Shown here: one piece after another, positions 11,200 through 21,107 of the stretch
How the letters are laid out: every line of letters starts with the position of its first letter
Numbering within the stretch: the stretch's first letter is position 1
Assembly: GCA_027382625.1 (NCBI GenBank)
Contig: JAJKFJ010020779.1
Span: 1-35,950, forward strand
Direction of reading: 5' to 3'
Length of the DNA stretch: 35,950 nt
Source of the DNA: Tetmemena sp. SeJ-2015
Taxonomy: Eukaryota; Ciliophora; Spirotrichea; Sporadotrichida; Oxytrichidae
Made by a program: the position numbers and the translations under genes
The notes under the pieces: model-generated
Database searches by the model: none
What the model was told of the DNA's origin: nothing
The model's input: the letters and a program-made list of their open reading frames with translations, nothing else

Positions 11200-11290
11200 G
11201 CTAAGACGGATTCATAATATAAGTGTGCGAGCCTCGACACGGAGGGTAGGCGGTCGGCTAGGGTCGGCGCAGCATCTTTGCTGATTAAAA

Positions 11291-14200
11291 AAGTGATCAG
11301 TTTAATAATTTAAGGGGGCAGCGGTACTAGGATTCCAAAATTTAATTAGGAGAGGAGAGGTTCTGACTTTAATTATCACTGAATCAGCTGTATTACTACT
11401 ACTACTAACTATAACATTCCACTACTGACTAACTATACTTACTTACTACTTTAGCAGCATTCAAGTGAAAATTTCCAGGATAGAAAGACCTTGTATTTAA
11501 TTTTCTACTTCCGCAATTGACTTTGATCCTATACTATTAGTAAAATTTTACTCTGCATTTTAGTGCCTCTTCCAAAATCAACTTGGAGTACTAGTATTAT
11601 TTAAACTTTTTTATTTAATATTAGTATAGTTAAAGTTAAAGTTAAAGTTAAAATTAAAATAAAATTATTTTTTTTATCTAAAGGTTGTAGTGCCTAGCCT
11701 ATCTTCTAAATCTTTTGCAATACGTCTGTAGAAATTAAATGGGGCAAAAATGCAGAATAATATTTAATAAATATATTATTCATGCATATTGAATCTATAT
11801 TCGATGGAATCAAATAAATTTTATAATGACTAACGATCTTACTTTTTATTACCATTTAAAGGTTTATTTTATAAGACTAGTTTATAAATAATATCATTAA
11901 TTTATCGCAAATTTAATTATTTGTAAAATATATGCAATTAAATACGATTCTATTGAGTAAGTAGTCCTCCATACATAAGAAGTGCATAAAGAAGATTTTA
12001 AAAAGAAGTTGCTTATTAAAAACTAGAGACAGAAAAGAATGCATTAAAGTTTTATTCTTAGTATTAGTAGGTAAAGAGATACTCTTTAAATTACGTTCTA
12101 TATGTAAAGAGTGATAGTGATAAAAAATTGCTCAATCAGGCTTAGGATTTTAAGTTTTCTCTAATTCTTTAATGAGGAGGTCATCGATCTTTAATAATTT
12201 ATATCCTAGTTCATCCTAATTCGTTTTTAATTTGAAATAGAATTATCAAAAATATTAAGGGAATCTTTAAGTCCCAATCACGTTAAATTTAAGGAAAAAA
12301 TTCTAAATCATATAATGCTATTTCACTCATAATAATATGGCCCAAATATGATTGCGTTATCGGGTAATATATATATAAAGTAAAGAGTTAAGGAAGGTAG
12401 TTTGAGAAGTACTTACGATAAAATGGTAAGAAACTATAAAATAAATAAGAAATCGAGGGTTCTTGCGAATTAAAAAATTTAAATAATAAGCGTAAATCAC
12501 AATAATTCTGATTTCTGCTATTTGAGATAATAAAATTTGAGAAAAATTTACTTAAAATTTATCATTCACTACTGGTCATCAAAGAATAAGTAGGGACTAT
12601 TGGTAGGTAATGGATCGACAGATAATAATTCTAACCAGGTGACGGTAAGAAGAGGATATCGGTAAAATTGAATAAATTGAAATTTCCATTTCGTACTTAA
12701 AAATTTATCTAATAATAAAAATCTAATTATATTTAGGGATAAAACATTCAGAGTTTATTATTAATCTCTTTTTACAATCAGCTATCATCTATTTCTATTC
12801 ATCCCATATTTTTAGATCAGATTTAGATCAGGAAAAAGAATTAAAATAATCATTTGTAAAGATTATCCCAAAAATTCTTAAAGCAAAAAATAATTAAATT
12901 GATATAAGAAGGTGTATGAGATATCTTCAGCTGAGAAACCGAAAAAGCCGGCTCCATTTTGATGGTAAAGTTAATAAGGAGTATTTTAGGTTATAATTTA
13001 AAAATAATATAATTATAAATTGGTTGAATCTTGAGCAACACCAGTAATATAAGTCTTCTGATTTAGAAGTAAGTTAGAGAAGTTAGTTGGAACTGGGAAG
13101 CTTAAGTTTAAATATAAAAAACATTAATATTAGCTATTGAACACCAATACTCTTTAAAAATCACTGCTTAAATTATTTTACTGGTGGTAGGCGTACATCT
13201 GTTAAAAAAAATATTATGAATCCTTAAAAAATTTTAATTAATTTTAGGACCCTACATATATATAGGGAAGAAGATTGCTGTAAATTAGGTTTTAAAATAA
13301 ATCTATATTTTAAATCTGTGAAACAGTGTAATTTGTTATTTTTAAAAACTAATGATAAATTAAAAAATTCAAAATGGAAATGGGAAAAGTGGAGGGTGAA
13401 ATATTAAAAGGGTCAAAACTCCATAAACTCTAGACAGCAATAAATACCAGGTAAACCTTTTTAATTTGATCATATTTCTGAGCATTATTATTGTGTTTAG
13501 CTCACATTTTAGTTGTTTGACCATGTAATTATAGGCTAATTAAGAGACTTCAAAAAAAGAAGAAGAAGCCCCAAATTTCCTGAGAAAATTTTTTGAAGAA
13601 AAGATTTGATTTTAAAAAGACTGTGTCCAAAAAATTCCAAAAATAAAAGTACTTAAAAACCAATAGTTTTTTAAAAATTCTATTTAGATTGAGGTACAAG
13701 AAAATTACCTGAGTAAAAAGCAATTAAGCTATAAACATAAATTTTCCGAAAATAAGTCAGAATCAAGTGAGCTATAGAAGAGAATACGAGTCAGTGTAGC
13801 AACTTTGAAAATATGAAAATGCATTTAAATGTTTTTTGTAATAAACTATTCATATCCTCCCTATAATAAAAAAAAACTTCCAAACTTCGAATTAAATTTA
13901 TTTAACTCAAAAAAACTTTTTAAAAAATTTTAACTATTTTTTCGAAAAATTTTATTATTTTCAAAATTTATATATTTATTTATATTAAAATTAAAAAACC
14001 CCAAAGGGGCATAAAATATTTAACGTTTTAAAGTAATTCACGGGCGAACTCCTTGACAGTTTGCCACGCCCACGAAAGCCCATCGTCTTGATAATTTAAA
14101 AATAAAAAATTAGAAAAAAAGCAGGAAAAATACAAAAACAAGTAAAATTTTTTTATTTGAAATTTTATAATTTTAATCTTTTAGTGCTTTCTGGAGATTT

Positions 14201-15350
14201 TTTTTTAAAAAATTTTTTAAAATTTTAATTTTAAAGAAAGGTGATTTTTAAAGATTGGATTTTTTTATAAAATTTAAAAATTTAAATTAAAAAATTTTAA
14301 ACTAGTATCAGAGTTTAGAAAATAAAATTTAATTTTTGAAGAAAAATCTTTAGAAAACTTAAAATCAATTTTATTTCTCATACCTTTTAGCTTAATAAAA
14401 TAATTGATAATTAAATTATCGTGATTAAATAAATAAGTCCAAGTAAATGCCTAAATAGTCCTTGAATAGCAGATGATTCGATAGCCAGTCAAATTTATTC
14501 CGAGTTTCTTCTTTAATAATCTCAAAAGTAACATTCTGCACTCTGCTTTTTCCTCATATTCGAGCTGCTAAAAAAATGTTATTTAAAAATCTGCAATGTG
14601 CGTTTCCACACTATATTTGAAAGGATAGCTAATAAATTCCTGCTTTATTAAATGGAGTCATAATTATTTAAATTAGTGACACGTCAATAGTCAAGATTTT
14701 ACTCCATTTTAATTATATATCTAATTTCATTCTCTTTTTTATTCAATTCTTCTCTATAATTAAAAAAAAAACATAAAATTTTACAATATTATTACCCCAA
14801 AAATTAAAACTAAATTTTGAGTAAGGCTAAAATAAACAAATTATTTCATCTGCGTCGTGCATTAGACTTTTTGATTTACATAAAATTATATCTACATAAC
14901 GAATTATTATTTAAGATAAATATAGCTGAGGAAATTTGAAAAATCAAATTTATTTATAAACTAAATAAATTAAAATTAATTAAAAGGCTGACAGTTATTT
15001 TTTTCTAATTTTAATGATAATTAAAGCATTCTATTTAGCATAATATTCTAAGATATTTAGATCCTATCAACTTTCGTGCGGAGAACTCAGTAGCAAGGTA
15101 AAATCGACACAATAATTGATGCTGTCGAAACAAAAAATATTATAGGATGTGGACATCATATCTCGCAGCTGAGAGGTGCTATAGAAATAATTAACGAAGA
15201 AACTCATATTAATTTAGAGTGGTTATCTCACAATTTAAAAATTAAGGAGTGCTGAGATATTTCAAATCCCACAATTTTGAAATCACCTGCTTATTATTTT
15301 AACCAATCATCAATTTTAATTATATTCTTAACTACAATATTGATAAATGA
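11291..15350. other. AT-rich filler, no gene seen
   Basis: About 4 kb of AT-rich DNA with many homopolymer runs and no supported frame in either code. It contains a four-fold GTTAAA tandem repeat, short TAC triplets around 11395-11410, and a 28-bp sequence at 12337-12364 that recurs inside the 4.3-kb element (see findings). A less AT-rich pocket at 14040-14090 carries no recognisable gene. Confidence 0.5.
11629..11652. repeat. Tandem hexamer GTTAAA x4
   Basis: Four perfect consecutive copies of GTTAAA followed by degenerate ATTAAA/ATAAAA units. It is a simple microsatellite. It differs from the GGGGTTTT telomere repeat of spirotrichs and from GGGGTT of oligohymenophoreans. Confidence 0.8.
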
Positions 15351-15387
15351 TTATTTCTTCAATTTTATTGATTATATTATAAATTAA

Positions 15388-15699
15388 TATCAGGATCGAA
15401 CAGTGAAGGTGAGACAGGATGAGGAAGAGAATGAGTATTTGATAAGGAACGGACAGTTGGAGTGAGGAAGGATGAAGAATAGGGAGAGTGAGTGTATTAT
15501 CCTGGTGGAGATAAGTTATGTTAAGGAGATTGATAGAGAGAGGGATGTCAACTACCATTTTATAAATAATTAATTAAGCAAAAAAAGCATTATAAGTTTT
15601 TTCTTAAGCTTGACTGAACATTAGGCTTCTTGTTGGTTTTATATCCTGAAGTAAAGCAAAAGGATCTCGAGATTTTCTTTCGCTCTTAACTTTTTTTGA
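15388..15699 (+). CDS. Coding-like segment with one in-frame TGA
   Basis: Plus-strand ciliate-code frame: VKVRQDEEENEYLIRNGQLE, TGA at 15463-15465, then CIILVEISYVKEIDRERDV and further residues to TGA at 15697-15699. The purine-rich segment 15388-15560 stands out from the AT flanks in composition and is charged and protein-like. The minus strand is also open in the standard code over 76 codons, but that translation is a Leu/Ile-rich mirror of purine-rich DNA. The segment lies convergent with the 3' end of the helicase. Partial, with no ATG assigned and no family recognised. Confidence 0.35.
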
Positions 15700-16140
15700 T
15701 TTAATTTAAACATTTATTTCCCCTAAAAGCTTTATAAAATCATTCGTTTTTAAAAATTTATTTAAAAAGCATATTAATTTTCATTTTTATTTTTTAAATT
15801 TTAAACAAATTTTAAAAAAAACCCAATCATTTGGTTTTATTTAAAAAAAATTTGAAAAAAAAGTTTTTTAAATTATTTAAAAAAAATTTTAAATAAATTT
15901 TTAATTTTTTTATTCTTTTAAAAAACAAATAAATCCAAAAAATTTTTTAAATTTTTTTGGGGAAATAAAAGTTAATACATTTTCTTTTTGAACTAAATTT
16001 TTTTTTGACACCCCTTTAATGACTGAATGAACTATTAGGATCTTCATCATAAAAGTCGTCTAAAAACTTTTTCACCAATCACTTGTTTTTAATGATCAAT
16101 GATTTATTTATTTTATTTATTTGATTGGTTGAGTGCCTTA
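15700..16140. other. AT-rich spacer downstream of the helicase
   Basis: Dominated by poly-A/poly-T runs. Around 16005-16070 the minus strand still reads protein-like codons (KFLDDFYDEDP) in a frame reached from the helicase only by another frameshift, so the true helicase C-terminus may extend into this stretch. Confidence 0.35.
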
Positions 16141-16768
16141 TCAGTACTTAGTATTCCTTCTCTTTAAACAATTTAAGTAGTTTCTCTACATCTATGAGTT
16201 CTGCATTGAAAGTTTCTTCATTTTGAACGATTTAACTTTTCGATTAGTTGCTGACTGCAATATAAACTGATATAGTATCCCTCTGGTCCTGGAGCTTCTT
16301 CCTCTCATCTATTGATACTGACTTTTTGAATTAAATTGCATGAGATAATTATTCGAGTCCTATCTAAACCGGGTGTTGTAGCCAAGCATTCCTCAGGGTC
16401 AGCATCAAAACACCACTTGCCCCTGGAATTTCGTCCAAGTTTTTACAGATATTTCCCCTCTTAAAATTTGTCACTCCTATAGTTAACTATTTTCTCATAC
16501 TTGTCATGAGTGTCCCCATCACTGAAGATAATTAAAGGAATGTGCTTCGCAAATTTCTCTATCAACTGAATGGGGTGATCTGCTCTCTCCGATTCTTCCT
16601 AAAAATTTCTATGTCTCCTCCAAGATCTTGCTAGATTCCAGAACATACTCCACTTCACTCTGGAACGAAAGAATTTTAGTTTGTCCAAAAGTTTTCTAAA
16701 TAATCCTTTGAATCCCAGGATCGCAAGTCGGTCAAAAGTAAATAAGCGTTCCCCCAAAAAAAATTTTC
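16141..16768 (-). CDS. SF2 helicase, C-terminal (helicase C) part, frameshifted
   Basis: Continuation of the minus-strand helicase beyond the 4.3-kb insertion. Successive segments in shifting frames read SWDSKDYLENFW (just after motif II, where motif III is expected), SEVEYVLESSKILEE, then IEKFAKHIPLIIFSDG (motif IV-like, near 16500-16570). QYQQMRGRSSR at about 16288-16317 matches motif VI (Q-x-x-G-R-x-x-R). After it come GYYISLYCSQQLIEKL and ELIDVEKLLKLFKEKEY. Joining these needs about four single-base frameshifts, several at homopolymers. The gene is therefore either decayed here or the sequence has indel errors. Ends near TGA 16141-16143 in one frame. Confidence 0.65.
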
Positions 16769-16769
16769 C
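16752..16769. repeat. Left flanking direct repeat of the 4.3-kb element
   Basis: CCCCAAAAA followed after a few A/T by TTTTCC. The same order (CCCCAAAAA, T, CTTTCC) is found at 21092-21107 on the same strand. The copies differ in homopolymer length. They lie just outside the inverted repeats, as expected of a target-site duplication or an excision pointer. Confidence 0.55.
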
Positions 16770-16794
16770 CCCCAGCACTGGGTGGCCGAATTTG

Positions 16795-17025
16795 CCCACA
16801 CCGCACGTGCGGTCCCGGACCGCACAGGGGTCTCCCCACACCGCACGTGCGGTCTGGGAATATGTGCGGTCGGGGAGAGTGCGGCCCCGGACCGCACGTG
16901 CGGCTCCGTACCGCACATATATTGCCCCAGACCGCACATATATTTCAAGTCATCATAAATATTCTCTGTATCTTAATCAACATGTTTCACACATAAATTT
17001 TTAATTGGCTAGATTGGTGTTCTTA
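16795..17025 (+). repeat. Left terminal inverted repeat with palindrome array
   Basis: The outer 160 bp holds three copies of the perfect 12-bp palindrome CCGCACGTGCGG and five further half-sites (ACCGCAC or GTGCGGT), joined by CCCCAGAC/CCCGGAC-type linkers. The inner part (about 16950-17025) is AT-rich and unique. It pairs along its whole length with 20847-21080 in reverse orientation. Each palindrome contains CACGTG. Confidence 0.9.
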
Positions 17026-17254
17026 CCAAATTGCGGGTTTTTATGTTTAAGAGAAGAATAAAAATGAAATCAAGATGGAACTTCCCTTTTTTTCTGATCG
17101 GTTTGAGGCCCCAACTACTACCACTGGTAAAAGGCCTAGCAGTAGTAGTAGAAATTTTAAATTTTAGCTTTTTCAGTTAGTAAAGTCCTCGGATCATTAA
17201 AGTGAGTTGTTTGGAGAAGTTTTACTATTTTAAATATTTTTGATCACAGCCACT

Positions 17255-17746
17255 ATGGCCACCCCTGACCCTAAACACTAAAATCCCCCGGCCTCATGTT
17301 TCCCCCTATAGGGATGTGATTCAGAGTTTGACTTCCCGACAATTCACGTTGATATTGACATCCACCCGTCCCACTCTCCGAACATCCTATAGCTACAAAG
17401 TAAGTCAAATTCCCCTGAAAAGGGCAAAATATACCGATCCAAGCGAGAAAGCAACCCAACCTCTTGGATATACGTTTCGCTGACTCCCCACTCAATAGAG
17501 CTAGGGGGATTCATATGTATTTGCAGCAGCTAGTCCCAGATAGCATTCAGAGATAAACCTACTTTCGCCACCTGCCAAAGGTTCTCTCTATATAACAAGC
17601 TTGGTTCAGCCAAACGCCCCGGGGCTCCTCCTAGATGGTTATTTGCAATATAGCGCTACATTTTGCCCCCGTGCCCCTCCTATTCCATCTTGGCAAGGTC
17701 CCCGCCCTCGTTGAGATTCTCAAAGCTCCCCCAGATAGGGGACTGA
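17255..17746 (+). CDS. Ciliate-code ORF, 163 codons, strand uncertain
   Basis: ATG (MATPDPKHQNPPASC) to TGA, reading through five TAA/TAG. It is Pro- and Ser-rich. A second TGA follows at 17759, after which the same frame is open for 236 more codons (next feature). The two could thus be one interrupted 400-codon gene. On the opposite strand 17344-17769 is open for 141 codons and reads at least as protein-like (LNAIWDQLLQIHMNPPSSIE). I cannot decide which strand is used. No family recognised. Confidence 0.3.
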
Positions 17747-17769
17747 GTCTGGGGCTTTTGAGCAGGGCC
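17344..17769 (-). CDS. Overlapping minus-strand ORF, 141 codons
   Basis: Open between TGA at 17770-17772 and TGA at 17344-17346 with three TAG codons read as Gln. Contains YRENLWQVAKVGLSLNAI and SETYIQEVGLLSRLDRYILP, which have a convincing hydrophobic/charged pattern. A one-base change in the CCCC run near 17752 would extend it upstream into a frame beginning MRVKDYLHLGSTIQPPL at 17849. It lies antiparallel to the plus-strand ORF, so at most one of the two is likely to be real. Confidence 0.35.
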
Positions 17770-18472
17770 TCATTGCCCCGGAAAGGAATCTGCTCATCGA
17801 GAGGAGGCTGAATGGTCGAGCCTAGATGTAAATAGTCTTTAACTCTCAATCAAAGATCTACCCCAAAACCTCCCCTACAGCACCCTGCTATAGAAAGATG
17901 TGCTTTTGGGTCAGTGGCCGAAACTAGTCACCACGTTCAAAGATGCTCTCTAAACTTTGTCATCTGGCCCAGCTCTCCAAAAACCTTTGGAATAGCTTAA
18001 TTAGGTTCGAAGGAGGCTACTCTAAAAAGTCAAGACGAGATACAACTCGCTACAGAAAAGGGTTTAAAACCCTGGAGGATTTTAAACTAAACAAATTTAA
18101 AACCCTTACTCCATTAAGGAGGTCTTATTGAGTTTGAGCCGCCTTGAAGCCTCGAATAACCAATTAAAAAGTGCAAGTCCATCCGAGCTCTTGAAGAATA
18201 TTGAAGACGCAGATTCGAGCATTTTTACCAACAAGTATCGAGGGCGTGGGGGAGTACAAAGAGTTTGTGCTTTGATCGTTAAATACCATTAGTCGAGCCC
18301 ATTTTTGATGGTTGCAATGCCAAGATTCTTGCATAAGCTCTGCTTAATGAAGATTAAACCCTTCAATTCCATCAAGGCCTCGGTCAAGAAAAGAGAGGCA
18401 ATTCTCAAGAATACACTCAACAAAGATCAGGCCATATTCATTTACTCCAGTAGTCCATTGCAAGCAAGATGA
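17762..18472 (+). CDS. Ciliate-code ORF of the 4.3-kb element, 236 codons
   Basis: Open for 236 codons with ten TAA/TAG and no TGA. It lacks an early ATG, so it is either the 3' part of the preceding frame or begins after a frameshift. Segments such as LEQLNQVRRRLLQKVKTR, LSRLEASNNQLKSASPSELL and SIKASVKKREAILKNTL are helical, basic and coiled-coil-like. The composition would suit a DNA-binding protein, but no catalytic motif is visible. It is the best candidate gene of the element. Confidence 0.4.
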
Positions 18473-19013
18473 ATTTCATTCTTAGGAAGCGCAGACTGTA
18501 GTTCTGTAGTCCATCTCATCCTTTATGATCGATGCTTCGAGCCGCAGCTACACCTACGCCCTGGTTGGCTGGAGGAGGGGACTAGCGCATACCTTCCAGG
18601 ATTTGTGTTCAAAATTACATAAATTTGAAGATTGGTGATTAAAGTGACCTGGAGGGGATTAAAGGCGAATATCGTAAAGCGAGCTAAGAGCAATACAAAG
18701 GATATCAGCAATAGGGACACAGAGTATGAGAGTGATTATTATTTTTAAAACTAAGGGTTAAAAAATCCCCTAATATTCTAAGAAAATTACTCAGGTTGTG
18801 CCTTCATTTTTTTTTACCAAATGAGTGATGCGGTAAACCCCATACAGTTAAAACAAAAGTTATCTCTATGTTCATTTTAATTATAGTATAGTCTAAAATT
18901 ATGGATCCCTCGAATAATAAGACTTTTTCTAGGTGAGCTCCTATATCAAGAGTAAGCAGGAGCTGCACAAGGCCACCGAAGAATGGCTACCTTGCCCAAG
19001 CTCATGAAAGGCA
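18473..19013. other. Spacer inside the 4.3-kb element
   Basis: Falls from mixed composition to AT-rich after 18725. Plus-strand 18480-18630 has a short frame with FMIDASSRSY, reminiscent of the D-A-S motif of RNase H domains but too short to claim. The minus strand has a hydrophobic, signal-like run (SLLLISFVLLLARF) near 18690-18720. Confidence 0.3.
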
Positions 19014-19523
19014 GTGCCTAATAGAAACCCACTGCACGTATTTAGGCGTGTCTGGTGTGCCACGTATGAAGAGATAAGACTACTGACTTGTCCCCCTTCT
19101 CCCTCATCGGATTCTTATTTTCCAAGTCCCAGGAAATTCAGGGGGGGGAAAAATGTGCATTTGATGGATGATAGCAAATGGCTGATAGATGTGGCTCCCG
19201 ACCATGCTTTCCAGTCAAGCCATCGACGAACTTCAAGAAGGGGTACAATTATCTGTTCAAGCTTTCACTAGGGAGAGCCAGAAATGTGGGTTGTATGGAC
19301 TTCCTCAAAAGGCAGCCTATCTCCAAACAAAGCCCGAAAAGGGGGCAGTGTTTTCTTTCCCCAGCTAGAGCAAACAGTCGTAAAGGGTCCTACGCCTCCA
19401 GGGGAAAGGGGCAAGCTTGGCCTGCGGATGGAGACTCAAAAGATGTTAATAGAGTAGAGAAGGAAGAGCAAGCTGCAGCGATCCATTTCGGAGGGTCAGT
19501 GTTGGGCCAGGCGGTCCTGCTGA
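19014..19523 (+). CDS. Ciliate-code ORF, 169 codons, overlaps opposite ORF
   Basis: Open from 19014 to TGA at 19521-19523, reading TAG at the end of the standard-code frame as Gln. Basic, with no domain recognised (KWLIDVAPDHAFQSS, PPGERGKLGLRMET). It competes with the longer minus-strand ORF 19138-19758 and with a 134-codon standard-code plus frame at 19178-19582. The block is GC-rich, where TGA-only ORFs of this size arise by chance, so confidence is low. Confidence 0.2.
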
Positions 19524-19758
19524 CTCCCTTAGATGTACCGGTGCCGCTCGCCGTTGCGAATGTATGCGTAGCAGCTGCATGAGCGAAAATATATCTGTTC
19601 CTAAGGAAGAGCTTGGCTAGCTGGCCGGGCAGACCCCGGGTGCTTAATCGCACTTGTAGAGTATTAGTCATTGCGCTATTTGAGGCTCGTGTATGCCATC
19701 TCTGCAGGTGCTTGGCATAGGTGATGAGCGCCCCGATCTCACAGGGTATCTTCCGCAC
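19138..19758 (-). CDS. Ciliate-code ORF of the 4.3-kb element, 206 codons
   Basis: Open for 206 codons to TGA at 19138-19140 with one TAG and one TAA read as Gln. N-terminal part MRKIPCEIGALITYAKHLQR, C-terminal part YPFLKFVDGLTGKHGREP. It is basic, Ala/Thr/Ser-rich in the middle. No family recognised. It overlaps plus-strand frames, so its reality depends on expression or conservation evidence. Confidence 0.3.
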
Positions 19759-19781
19759 TTTCAGTTAAAACTCCTTGATTC

Positions 19782-20051
19782 ATGGATGAAATCGTTGCGG
19801 CGTTACCTCTGGATGATCATCACGACAGTGCTGGCTTTGATGCCCATGGATTTGGCCACTTTATTGTAGCTGAGCAGATTTTATGGTCATTGTAGACGGT
19901 CCCGTGCGCAGCCTATGGCAAGTAACTACTTATCGGCTGTGTGCTTGGCCCTGATTCTCAGCTTTGTGGACTCCACCTCTTTGGTAGGACTAGAAGACTC
20001 GGGCTACCCATGCTTTTCAAATAGGTTATGAGGTCTAGGTCTGGTATGTGA
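19782..20051 (+). CDS. Small ciliate-code ORF, 89 aa
   Basis: ATG to TGA with three TAA/TAG codons. Contains DDHHDSAGFDAHGFGHFIVA, notably rich in His and Asp, then IGCVLGPDSQLCGLHLFG. The His/Asp cluster could bind metal, but no family is recognised. A TGA lies immediately upstream of the ATG, consistent with this start. Confidence 0.3.
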
Positions 20052-20846
20052 GGGGCATTATTTAAAGAATTTAAAATGGCTCAAATATTATTGCGTTATC
20101 GGGGGTAAGATATTTAAAATGCAGATTAGAAGAAAGTGGCTGGAGGAGTCCGGGTGGCCTACTGGCAACGGTGGGGGAAATTTTATTTATTCATTATAGG
20201 TTCGAATCTCTATATTTCATAAGTTAATTAATTACCAATTAACGGGTTATCTGATCTCGTTTAAAGAGCAATCCCGCAATCCATCTGAAAAATGTGAACA
20301 AATCATCAAGAGTTCGGAAATCTCAATCAACATAAAAATTAGAAAGGGAAATTAAAATCAGATGGATTTATAGACAATGAGGAGGCGGAGGCTGAGATAC
20401 CTTTCAATAGTTTGTAATAGAGATGAGTTAGAATTCTTCCATTATAGAAATAGAATTAAGATAATAGGAAAAATAATCAGATAATAGAGAAAGCAATAAA
20501 TAATTAGGGCTTGGGGGGTTTTTTTAATCTCTTTTTTTACCAATCAACGATCATGCTTTCGTATTCATCCTATATTAGAGGAACTCGACCAGATTCGGCT
20601 TGCATTATCTGCTATCTTGAGTGGCGTTCATTTAAAACAGATATTTCACACCTTACTATTAATTTAATACTAGAAATGAGTAACTACTCAATACTGATAT
20701 AAACTAACTATTATTAGATATTATAAATTTTTTTTGGGTATAACTGCTTTTCCTAACATTTGTATATTGACAAATAAATTTATGACAATATACCAATGTT
20801 ACATAAAGCTGTTATACCTATTAAATTTGTAATAATATCTGCTAAG
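20052..20846. other. AT-rich part of the 4.3-kb element
   Basis: Holds the second copy of a 28-bp sequence (20076-20103, first copy 12337-12364) and, near 20202-20213, GGTTCGAATCTC, which resembles a tRNA B box but lacks a foldable tRNA around it. A short plus-strand standard-code frame at 20511-20702 (63 codons) is probably chance. Otherwise no supported feature. Confidence 0.4.
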
Positions 20847-21080
20847 ATAAGAACACCAATCTAGCCTATTAAAATTCATGTGTGAAACATGTTGATTAAG
20901 ATACAGAGAACATTTATGATGACTTGAAATATATGTGCGGTCTGGGGCAATATATGTGCGGTACGGAGCCGCACGTGCGGTGCCGGGACCGCACATACTT
21001 CCCCAGACCGCACGTGCGGTCTGGGGCATATGTGCGGTGTGGGGAAACCCCTGTGCGGTCCGGGACCGCACGTGCGGTGG
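20847..21080 (-). repeat. Right terminal inverted repeat with palindrome array
   Basis: Reverse complement of 16795-17025 with a few substitutions and small indels. It has the same three-palindrome architecture (CCGCACGTGCGG plus isolated GTGCGGT half-sites), but linker order differs slightly in the middle. That suggests unequal exchange or gene conversion within the array. Confidence 0.9.
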
Positions 21081-21091
21081 GGGACCCACCA

Positions 21092-21107
21092 CCCCAAAAA
21101 TCTTTCC
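21092..21107. repeat. Right flanking direct repeat of the 4.3-kb element
   Basis: CCCCAAAAATCTTTCC, abutting the right inverted repeat and matching 16752-16769 in the same orientation apart from run lengths. In the helicase frame it encodes GKIFG. If recombination between the two copies removed the element, the joined sequence would continue the helicase, but in which frame depends on uncertain homopolymer lengths. Confidence 0.55.

Larger units (their letters stand above)
5280..11290 (-). mobile_element. 6-kb GC-rich island with a minus-strand ORF chain
   Basis: GC jumps from about 20-25% to roughly 50% near 5280 and falls back near 11290. The long TGA-only frames with ATG starts and protein-like composition lie mainly on the minus strand and are often separated by short AT-rich spacers (around 6640-6700, 7545-7660 and 9485-9530). 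The 516-codon run 7659-9209 has 16 TAA/TAG and no in-frame TGA. I found no LTRs, terminal inverted repeats or target duplication. The single orientation and foreign composition suggest a transferred or germline-limited element, virus-like or transposon-like. No protein is firmly recognised, so the class is inference. 5163-5533 and 11200-11290 inside or beside it hold no ORF I can support. Confidence 0.4.
16778..21091. mobile_element. 4.3-kb palindrome-array element inside the helicase gene
   Basis: Bounded by near-identical terminal inverted repeats of about 235 bp (16795-17025 and 20847-21080) and by CCCCAAAAA-type direct repeats just outside them. It interrupts the helicase between motif II (DEYD) and motif III/IV. 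The helicase reads up to the right boundary (HPFKVVQGKIFG) and resumes after the left boundary. Inside, two GC-rich blocks (17.25-18.5 and 19.0-20.05 kb) carry ciliate-code ORFs on both strands, none recognised as a transposase. The structure suits a DNA transposon or an eliminated segment derived from one. Mobility is inferred from structure only. Confidence 0.75.

Noticed and set aside
20140..20225. tRNA-like internal promoter (GGTTCGAATCTC with an upstream TGGC...GG stretch)
   Set aside because: The T-stem does not pair properly, the acceptor ends are not complementary and no anticodon arm forms. At most a pseudogene or chance.
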